This document shows, in pieces, positions 36,282 to 64,000 of a stretch of DNA of 64,000 nucleotides (position 1 is the first letter of the stretch; each line of letters opens with the position of its first letter). Both the position numbers and the translations under genes were made by a program. The notes beneath the pieces were generated by a model. It searched no databases. It was not told the origin of the DNA and worked only from the letters and a program-made list of their open reading frames with translations. Source of the stretch: Rhynchonema sp. JSB1_4 (lineage: Eukaryota; Nematoda; Chromadorea; Monhysterida; Xyalidae); the NCBI GenBank assembly GCA_030248065.1, contig JASAMV010006779.1, forward strand, positions 1 to 64,000, written 5' to 3'.

Positions 36282-38720
36282 ATGAGCAAGATACAAGAGG
36301 AAAGTGAGTTACTAACGGGACCAAAAACAAAAACAAGGTCAATAGTATGAGTGCAGTTTATTCGTTTTTGCCCAGGATCACACGCTGTAAGTTGAAGTAC
36401 CTGCACTATGTAAAAGTACTTGCAGCTGTTGGACTATAATCGAACGATTACAAAGCAAGTTTGTCCAGGGTTGGGCAAAAAAATAAAAAAAAATTTTTTT
36501 TAAAAAAGGTTCTTGAAAAAAATTTTTAAAAAAAAAATTTTTTTTTAATTTTTCGGGGAACAAAATGTTCTGAAACGTCCAAAAATGGCCTTTTGGGGGT
36601 TATTTTTTGTCATTTTTTCTCAAGGGTCGAAAAATTTTCTTCACGAAATCAACTTTTGGGCATGTATTTGGTACCTAAGATACCCCAAATGATGTTATTA
36701 TACCTTCCTGTGATACATGGGACACAGTATGCATGTACCCACATGGTACTTTGATGTCATACCCCATCAGGTCGGTCATATACGACTGATTCAGCTACCC
36801 GACAAGTATTTCTGTAACTTATATTCTCAATTCTGTGTGGTTTATGAATGAATCTTGCTGATTCGGCCACAAACTGTTGTGTCCGATACCACAGAGCAGC
36901 AATCATCGGTCCATAACAAACACAGACTGTTGGATCGCACCGAAATGACGTAAACACCCTTCATAAGTGATGCAAACTAAGTCACAAAAGTGACTTGTCA
37001 ATTAAAGTTGCATTTTTTCGCGTTTTTGCGCGTTTTTTTAGGTAAATTTGGTAAAATTTCCCTGAATCTCAGACTTTTTAAGAAAACTTGTTTAAAAAAA
37101 TTTTTTTCCAACCCTGAGTTTGTCTACAAGCCAAAAATGACCTATAGGTTTGTGCAGACGCCTGTCCCAAACAAGAGTAATCCGTCAGATATTTTGAGAT
37201 AATGTTCTTTATTCTCAGCCTTCAAAATCACCGGTTGGCCGCTGGTGCGTCAATCAGTGAACCGCATTCGCGAGTACGGCCGAGCCGAAGGCATTCTGCC
37301 ACCGCTACCTGTCTCACAGGTGCACGTTCTTGTCTAACTGGCTGATGTTTCAGCGTCTCTGTTTTAAATCTCAGTCATTGTTTGATAGGGCGATGGTCTA
37401 TCAGGGCTTGCCGGCCTTGCGGAACAGGCGAAAAAAGAAGACGAAGCCGCCAAGGGACGTTTGTCGGGAGACAAGGTCAGTGTGTGTGTTTGGGCGTCAT
37501 CTTGAAATACGGCGCCGTTCCGTATTACAGAAACCTGTTTCTGTTCCTTGGAAAAAAATTACGGTCAAACTCTGTTCCCACCCGTTCCAGGTTAACCTGC
37601 CCACCAACGACATATCCTCGATACACGAGGCCATCCCGTTTCTGCCCGTGCCGGCCGCTGCCTTGTGCTTTATATTCAACATCATATTCCCGGGACTCGG
37701 TCTGTTTTCGTGGTTTTGAAACATCACCTTACCCAGGGTACCCTCTTTCCATTGACGCCCGATAATTGTTCCTCCTTCGTTATTTGCGTAATTTTTTCGA
37801 ACGCTGGCTTTGGTTTCCAATCTGCCCTTTTGATTAGAGCTCCTGTTGACAGTAGAACATTATATAACAATTGTCCAAGGGGACCAAAATAGCGCTGATT
37901 TGAATGAATATACAGTGGATTGATTGTATGAGGAAAAGAACCCACAAATAATAAAAAAAATAACCATCACCACTTTTTGACCGTCAGGCACACTAATGTC
38001 GGGCATATTGGGCATGTGCATCGGTCAACCCCGCATCCAGATGAAAGAGGGTCGTGCATTCTTCGCCATGATCGTGAACGCGTGCGTCGCGTGCGCACAG
38101 TTCATGACGATCACATTCACGCTGGTCGGCTGGTTTTGGAGCATCGCCTGGGGATCATTGATGTTGATTCACTCGAGTTCGTAATTTTTTCGAATTGTTG
38201 TTCTTTTTCTTTGACCCCGCAGTAGCAGTTGAGGTCGCGTCGATTTTTTGACCTGCTCCTATGTAGGGTGGGGGATAGGCCAAAGCCTGAACCTGTGCCG
38301 CGGGTCTGACCCCTATAGAAGTGAGCATGAAATGACGATGACTTAGTATTGGACCCCTGTCTGTTGCTGTACCATGTCGAAGTATCTCAACCCAACACGA
38401 CGATGCATGATCGAGGACAGAGTACAAACACACGGTGTCGTAAACCGCCAGTGATTGGTCATGTTAGGCTTGAAGAAAAATCGTCAAAAAATCTAAATTA
38501 ACCAAGACAATTTTCATTCGTTAACTAATGTAAGCATGGTTTGAATTCTACGGTAGCAGTGACTTTTCCATCAAAAAGTATCCTTCGTCGTGATGCTTCA
38601 GTGCAATATCGCAAAGCCCTAATCGAACGTCGAAAAGAGGCAATGGCCACCGCAGCACTCGAGGCGTTGACCAAAGACTCCATATTGCATCGCAAAGATG
38701 TTAAGAAGATCATGCGATAG
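36282..38720 (+). CDS. stum: Stum/SPEC3-family membrane protein
   Basis: Homologue of Drosophila stumble and sea-urchin SPEC3, small membrane proteins linked to mechanosensory neurons and ciliated ectoderm. Six exons: 36282-36303, 37219-37319, 37389-37475, 37591-37699, 37988-38176, 38560-38720; 669 nt, 222 aa, phases closing throughout. Residues 1-70 are hydrophilic and charged. The SPEC3 core runs from about 78 to 165: AIPFLPVPAAALCFIFNI then IIFPGLGTLMSGILGMC, a GQPR turn, and two further hydrophobic helices ending SIAWGSLMLIHS. A basic tail of about 53 residues (RRDASVQYRKALIERRKEAM...) follows. The first exon of 8 codons is inferred from the GTGAGT donor and phase and is less certain than the rest. 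Family identification rests on the PFLPVPAA...FNIIFPGLGTLMSG signature. Confidence 0.88.
36467..37118. repeat. A/T-rich element with GGGTTGG termini (stum intron 1)
   Basis: Left end CCAGGGTTGGGCAAAAAAAT and right end ATTTTTTTCCAACCCTGAG are inverted, each followed inward by runs of A and T. The same termini appear at 39105-39146 (pointing left) and 40083-40115, so this is a dispersed family. No ORF. Confidence 0.6.
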
Positions 38721-40960
38721 CTAAGCGTTGAAATCGACAATTTTTTTGTGAAAGCTGTTTCCATTTTCCGTGTATCAATTTTTATGTTGTCAGTTAGTTA
38801 TACAATTGACGGTTCTCTGCAGTTTGTTGGGTAGAGATCAAATATAAAATGTAAAGATTACTTCCGCATTAATTTATTGTTATCGTTGGTTTAATATTCG
38901 TGTTGTGAATTCTATCAGTCAGTCTTAAGACAATCAGCCAATAGAAGTGCATTATATATAACACGCATGCGGGGGACGGTGCGTTGGTGATAACCGTTCG
39001 ACCATTTGCGTTGACGGCGATTCAATTAGCCACATTACGTGACAGTTAAAAGTAGAGTGTTTGCCATCATCCTAACGTCGATCACAGCAAACACACCGCA
39101 CGCCACCGGTTAAAAAAAATTTTGTTTTTTTTGCCCAACCCTGCACAGGTGTGCTGTATGTGTGTGCAAGAGGCACCCTGATCTAGCAAGATGCACGTGC
39201 ATTATTATTGCTTGTCTCTGCTCACTGTGTGTGTGTGTTTGCACACGCAAAGAACAAACATGAGCACACTGCAGCAGTATTGATTAATTATGCAACGCTA
39301 CCAACACCATTCTGTTTCACCGACCCACCTAAATAATAAAAGCAATCTTTAGACGACCGCTCAGCACAGCTCCTGGCCCACAGGAGTGCGCGCTGTAAAG
39401 CAAGAGCACAACAAGCGAAACAACACCACACTAGGAGGCGTACGTTGTAGACGAGGACTGGGGATGAGATGGGTCGGCTTCCAGCTGACACCGCTCTTAG
39501 GCCTGAGCCCCCAGTTCAAATCCAACGTCGTCTCATGCGCAGCTTTTTGCAATTTTTAAGTTTGCCGTTATTCTGGAAATTGTTTGCTGAGTATTTTCTG
39601 ATGTTTTGTCTCATTTTTGTTGAAAGATTTGGTTGGCCCTGTTTCCAAAGTTACAATCAGAAAACAAAATCACCAAAAACATATCTCGGCACCGGCAGGC
39701 ATGAAAAGCGAACAGCGCCCGAAAGTGCCTGCTCACTATAAAGAGTGTATGCTGTGTGTTTTGGTTGCATAAAACTCGTGCGTGATGTTTCACTACCACG
39801 CACCACACATCTTCACTGCGCCGTACGTATCAACTCAATTTCGACCCCCAAGAAGTCCGTTAGAATGGTCACGTGACCAAAGCACCCCCTTGACCCATTT
39901 TTCACCAAATTGTTTTCCCAGCCTAAATCTATCGTGGGGGGAGGGGGAGGGAGAAGAAATCTTGTCCCTCTTCGGGCCGAGGTCTGATTATGACACTGCT
40001 AGTCTCCGCTTGAAAGCTCAAAAACAGTGAGCGATATAAACTTGGTGATGGGTTACGGTTACTGATGGCAGCTATTGATATCAGGGTTGAAAAAAAAATT
40101 TTTTTTATTAACGAGCTTTTTTTTAATTTTTGATTTTTTTGACGAAAATTTTTTTATTAGAAATAGTGTTGCAAACGACGTTTCAGGATAAATGAAATCG
40201 ACACAACATATTTTTCAAAAATTGAAAAATTTTCGCCTGAGACCCAACTTGGGCGGTGACACCCGGTAGTATTGTGCAGATTCTATGGTCTCCGACCAGT
40301 GTGAGGTTGATGTTCACTAACGATGTTACTCTAATATATTGTAGCATGCTGTACAACGTACTTTAATGCATCTAATGCCGAATATCTGATATACGACCAT
40401 CAAAATATCGATTACAGCCCAAATCTTGCGTGTCAGATCGACTTTGCGCGCCCGGATTTGCACCATACCTGCATATATACATGTGTAGTAGCATGCAGTA
40501 GTACATTATCGGTGCCACATCACTATAAAAGACCAGTCCCGCGCATCCCTGTACGGATTTGGGGACAATACAGGGCGCCGCAGGCGCGATTTTGGAAAAA
40601 TTGTCCCGTCCACAGAAAAAAAAGTACCCATTTTTTGCCTAGAAAAAGGCCATTTTTGGACATTTCAGCCCATTTTGGGCAACTTTTTTTATTAAAAAAA
40701 AGCAAAATCTGATGCACCCGGGTCCTCATCAGTCACCTGGTACGAAATTAGCTGAAGCCGCTAATTCAGACCAGCCCAAAAGCTGTCTACTTTAGGCCAG
40801 AAAGCAACTCTTTAACTGGTATAAATTCGTGGCTGCAGCAAATCTCGCAATATTCTTAATATTCAAATGTCACGTGATCAAGTCCGCAGAACCGGTCCCC
40901 GATCACCAAGTCTGATGTCGCTAACATAATCATTATTTTAATTCATTAATCATGATTTTA
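38721..40960. other. Intergenic downstream of stum
   Basis: No gene seen. It contains two loose termini of the GGGTTGG A/T-rich repeat (39105-39146, 40083-40115) and one TGATGTTTCA motif at 39783. The remaining frames lack coding character. Confidence 0.4.
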
Positions 40961-41111
40961 AATAGGGTCACAACACGGGCACGCCGAATACGTGGATAGC
41001 AGCGAGACGACAGTTGCCGTCGGCGTCCGCCTGGCCGACACCCGGCTCGGACGACGGCTGGTATTACGAATACAACGGACAGCTGTATGGACCGATGCCG
41101 CTCAGGGATCA
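40961..41111 (+). CDS. Exon-like ORF of unknown protein
   Basis: A GC-rich open stretch bounded by a possible acceptor (TTTTAAATAG|GG) and a good donor (CAAG|GTGCGT). It would encode about 50 residues ending ...DDGWYYEYNGQLYGPM then PLRDQ. Codon composition resembles the surrounding true exons rather than intron sequence. It could be joined in phase to an open stretch at 41685-41834 (acceptor CTTGCCAG), but I recognise no family and no start codon. It may belong to the PAN-only gene that follows, though phases do not match directly. Confidence 0.3.
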
Positions 41112-42239
41112 AGGTGCGTCCATTGTTGGCACGATGGTCGCGCTGTGCAGTGCCAATTGGGATTTACATTCAGTATAGTTACGACACTGTTTAGAATTTG
41201 GCCAAAGCCTAAAGCCTGACCTTACCAAATTCGAGGCTCACGAGGCACTAGTGGGCCTAACCCTGAGTTTGACCCGGGTAACATGAGCTCCAACAATTCC
41301 AGTAGTGGCATTAGTTCTCGTTTATCGGTATTCAGAACGCTTTTCTCATGCTCGTATTTACCTATACTATACTTTACAAGACATCCTAACTCCAGAACGA
41401 AACGTCGGCACTAAAGAACCAACAGTTTTTCCTTTTAGTTTTTTGGAGGCTGGCCGCCAGCTGCTGATTCTTGCGTGCCTGCCTGGGCTTATTTTGGACA
41501 CACAGCGGATTTGAGATTTCAGAAAAGAATAATTTCTAGACAGTCCCAAACGCATAATGAAAACATCGCTGAAAAAACCATCGATGAGGGCCTCGGATAA
41601 GCAGAATAAGCCCCAACTGGAGCAATATTTGTGGGCACTTATTCAGCATTCTCCGGTGTACTCAAAGCCATAACTCCACTTGCCAGGTTGGACACACCAC
41701 TGGTTCACAATGGCGCCCAGCCGCGTCGGCCCCCAGTGTGGCCTGTTGTGGTCGGATTTGAGCGTGATTGGACTGTTGGACGAATACTGCTTCATGCTCC
41801 ATTGGCCGCTCTGTGAATACCGTTTAGTGTTTGCATGAACTTAAAACGACTGTTCGCTTATCCCGCGATCTAGAAGTGCCTGTGAGCGATACATAGTTCA
41901 ACTTGGTGAGCGGACCGGATCGTGGACTTGGCTGGCGCCGGGGCTTTCATTGCCCAGAGGCGTACGCACACTGACGAGCCCTGGCGCCTCGGTCTGTCTG
42001 CGAAAGCAGGGCGGTCACCACCGAGTTTTGCACAGAGATATCTTTGTGATGCAACGCACGCGGATATGTTCCCAGACTTACAAAATGATCAACATTTACG
42101 CTAACGGAAATTGGTGGCTTCCGTAAATCTCTAATTTGCTCAATTCAAAAATCTAGGGTGACGAAGTCAGGTGTCCGATCCGATCCAGTCCCCAAGCTTG
42201 ATATCAGCCTGATGTTTAATTATTGCAAGCCCCCCGATC

Positions 42240-42779
42240 ATGACCGACCGGTCCTACAAACATTTGCAATCAATGACGAATGAACGCGTTGTCGACGCGG
42301 GCGTGTTTCAGTCATTCTCAGCACCGCACGCGCTCAAGTGTTTGCTGGCGTGCACTGAGAACTGGGTGTGTGCCAGTGTGGGGTAAGTGACCATTTAACC
42401 GGGAGGCTCCTCGCAGCAGTGCGTCCAACCATTGGTCACGGTCTTATACAGGATGACAGGGTTTTCTTCTCACTCCCAGTTATGAAAAAAGCGTAATTCC
42501 CGCTGCTAAGTTGTTTAGTCGTCGGCGCAAATCGTCAACTCTAAATCGTAAAAGTCAAGCCACCCTGAATTAGCGCCAAAAATAGATGCAAGTGGCATTC
42601 GGGTCGAGTTGACGACCAAAGGTAGCGAGGTGCGTTGACGACAGAAACATAAGTCCGCGATTGTTTGCAGTTACAACCGCAACACCCAGGATTGCCGTCT
42701 GGCAATGATCTATGAAAACGACAACGCAGCCTTGTATGAGCCGGCCAATGGATACATGCTCTACGTGATTGACTATTGA
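42240..42779 (+). CDS. Single PAN/Apple-module protein (possibly lacking its 5' exon)
   Basis: Two exons, 42240-42382 and 42671-42779, give 83 aa from the ATG in phase. The cysteine pattern ALKCLLACTENWVCASVGYN then TQDCRLAMIYEND is that of a PAN/Apple module, as repeated six times in the noah-1 product downstream. It ends YMLYVIDY and stop, where NOAH PAN modules read VDYF or VDLYE. No signal peptide follows this ATG; frame stays open upstream to a possible acceptor at 42229, so a secretion-signal exon may lie further left. It may be a diverged duplicate of one NOAH module. Domain call firm, gene boundaries not. Confidence 0.6.
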
Positions 42780-44905
42780 CACTGAGGTGTGCTTGTGTGA
42801 GTTGGTGATTGTGCACAGTTCAAACTTCACACTCGCTTTCATGAGAAGTTCTGCCTGCATTATGGTTTTGTACATTGGTTCAAGATACTATGATTACTAT
42901 GACCCGTCGAACACGTTGCGCCTTTTTTGACAATGATGCAGCCCAAAATTGTATCAGATCGCTTCCAGCACCAAATTGTTTTTTCACATAGAATATAATT
43001 ACTCTCACTGATAAATAAAGCAGTTGCCGAAAGGATTCACGGCAATTTTACAATTTTCTCACTCGATTTTTTAGCCTAACATTCACTCGCGAATGACCGT
43101 ATAGATGGAAATTTGAAAATTGCTGATTCAAGGGAAATTTTTGGTTCAAAGCCTGCTCTAAACAATCGTTTTGTCGAGAACGAGCACTCACGGGCATAAT
43201 CGCACTGATCCGGTACCGATTTGCGAAAAAAATCATGAACCCCATCTGACGACGCAAGCAAGGTGTTGAATAAATCGTCACGAGAGTGCATGCGTTTTAG
43301 GTGATGTGAATTACATCTACATTGCCACCCACCAACCTCTTTGGTCTCGTTGCACCGTACGGGTCAGCTCAAGTTACAGTATGCAGTTCAAGTTCTGATG
43401 AGTGCAGAACGTAGGCAAGACATCAGACAACACAACGACAACAACTTTGAAGAATGACCTACTAAAGCGCGATTAAGCGACAACATGATTATAATCATTG
43501 ACATCGAATCGATATTATGTTCAAGTGTCGTCCCAACTTGACTCTGACATTAAACTCAACACGCACGCGTGCACACTCACGTGTGGATTGAGTGAGCACA
43601 AATAAAGCCACTGGCCCAGAAAAATCACATGTGCACTGGGGCAGTGTAAGTACGGGTACTAATCAGCGTGATCGCGATATCCATACTTTGCTACCTGATG
43701 TCGCGTGCACTAAATCAAGACAATAAGTCAATGTTTGGATTAAGTACTTGCACACGACATGACTGGCCCCATTGTTATGTGATCCTATGATTTTAATGTG
43801 GTCCTTGAGAAGAGTTTGAATGATAATATTGATATTTATTACTCTGGTATTGGTCGCACAATGACCATATAAGAATTCATCAAATCAATCCTGATTTTCA
43901 CGTTCAGTCACTCTTAACCACTGTGCTATTTGTGATTCTCACAAAACATTTTCACCTGAAAATAATCTAGCAGATCAACCACGTTGCCGCAGGTCTGAAA
44001 CATTCTCTTTACTACATGCTTTGTGTGCGATCACGCAACGCAACGTCACTGCCCCGTCACTTTCCCTCTTTACGATTCAGGAAAAAAATTTGACCAATTC
44101 TTAGAAAGTCATTGTGCGATCAATATCAGTAGTGAGCTGGTAAATGTACCCACATAAATATGCTGTCGTTTTAAACTGAATCGTTGATGCCGAAGCTTTC
44201 AGCTGCCTCAAAGTTGCTGGATTTTTTTAGTGAGTCACCAATTCTGTTGGATAGGAGCTCATCAGTTTTTTGTTTTGGTATCTGCCACAATCTGTAATGC
44301 ATCAATTGCAATAAATATGGAACGTATTCTCGCTTAAGAAAAAGAAATTCTATAAATTTTCACCGACGTTTCAGACCATTTGGGTGTTGAAATGCAGCAC
44401 ATCTCCAACCGGCCTGAATGCATTTGAATATTCAGATATGGGCACAAATACGTCAGTGACGATATCAATACCTTAAATAAATTGGAATGATCCGTCACAA
44501 AACGCGACCCAGAAGTCGTAAACGACGTTTTGTTCACATCAAGCATGTGCGCGTGTGTGAAGGCAACCATTCGCATACCTCAAACTCAACCGCTTTAAAG
44601 GACGTGTAAAATTTACGACATATCATACGAACATACTGATATTACACGCGTGTGCGTGTGCGGCGCGCGTGTTTAACCTCGACTGATTTCTGGGTAACGA
44701 CTTAAATGAAGGATTGCCTATTCGGCCTTGACTCAGTTTAAAGGCACGCTCGCCTGTACCTGTATTTTGTGCAAATGACACACCGTCCCATTGTTTAAAA
44801 CCCATCCCAATTTGACTACCGTGCTCACGCCTGCGAAAATATCCGGAATTCCAAATGGTTTGAAGCAAAAAGCAGTGCGACGTTGATGTTTAAATTCAAC
44901 AAGCC
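42780..44905. other. Intergenic upstream of noah-1
   Basis: I see no gene or repeat that stands out. The stretch just before 44906 should include the noah-1 promoter and 5' UTR, but no element is recognisable. Confidence 0.4.
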
Positions 44906-63704
<18,799 letters not shown>

Positions 63705-64000
63705 CTTCGCGAAATAATTTTATTACAATCGGTTTCGAGGCTTTTGTTGTTTCTCTCCCTAGTGACCACTGTTGCTTCGACTTTCTGAACCTTAAGAGTT
63801 TTGAAACTTGGATATTATAGCTAATGAATAACACGCTATGAATAACAGAACGTTTGCTCATTGTGACTGATAATGTATAGTTTCATAGTATAACAATGAA
63901 AGCAATTTTTATTCAGAGGTTCACAAGTGATGTTGTCCCCACACCCGACGGTGCTGGTGCGATTCTTTTTATTTCCAATTTTACCGGGCAATAATGAGCG
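63705..64000. other. 3' flank of noah-1
   Basis: Probable 3' UTR and downstream sequence. I see no clear AATAAA polyadenylation signal close after the stop; the nearest A-rich candidates are around 63826-63846 (AATGAATAAC, GAATAACAG). No further gene is visible before the window ends. Confidence 0.4.

Overview
The window is eukaryotic: intron-rich, about 40% GC by eye, and heavy in short inverted-repeat elements. An ecdysozoan, most likely a nematode, fits best. It carries a complete NOAH-1-type cuticle protein (six PAN/Apple modules, a ZP domain and a C-terminal membrane anchor), a patched-related sterol-sensing transporter of the class expanded in nematodes, acceptors dominated by TTTCAG, and short interstitial runs of the nematode telomere unit TTAGGC. 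The long introns and dense MITEs are unlike Caenorhabditis. I cannot name the species.

Layout. (1) 821-3941, minus: an SLC10-type sodium/bile-acid transporter with a signal peptide and extracellular ectodomain; its last exon or exons are unresolved or lie off the left edge. (2) 5944-7832 and 9245-11633, plus: two tandem, intact nine-exon D-2-hydroxyacid dehydrogenase (GhrA-like) paralogues, separated by a 352-bp foldback hairpin. (3) 13175-20725, minus: a 16-exon patched-related protein (969 aa model). (4) 20.7-36.3 kb: gene-poor, with a 1.5-kb foldback element, several MITEs and one tiny candidate gene. (5) 36282-38720, plus: a six-exon stum/SPEC3 homologue (222 aa). (6) 40961-42779: an exon-like ORF and a small PAN-only gene. 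(7) 44906-63704, plus: noah-1, 27 exons, 1207 aa model, with a tRNA-Gly(GCC), two very large inverted repeats and a 389-bp GT tract in its introns.

The exon models were joined by hand. Reading phase closes exactly across every junction in both dehydrogenases, the patched-related gene, stum and noah-1, which is strong internal support. Stum (mechanosensory membrane protein) and NOAH-1 (NompA-like apical extracellular matrix) could both serve the sensory/epidermal interface, but a functional cluster is only inference.

The most unusual signal is a 10-bp motif, TGAAACATCA (reverse complement TGATGTTTCA). I count 17 copies where about 0.1 is expected by chance. Fourteen lie within about 35 nt of a modelled splice boundary or just inside an exon, in both orientations, and none lies in the 20.3-37.3 kb stretch, most of which is gene-poor. 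Seven bases match the core of the C. elegans piRNA promoter (Ruby) motif, so these may be intronic 21U-RNA-type promoters. Splicing- or repeat-derived explanations remain open.
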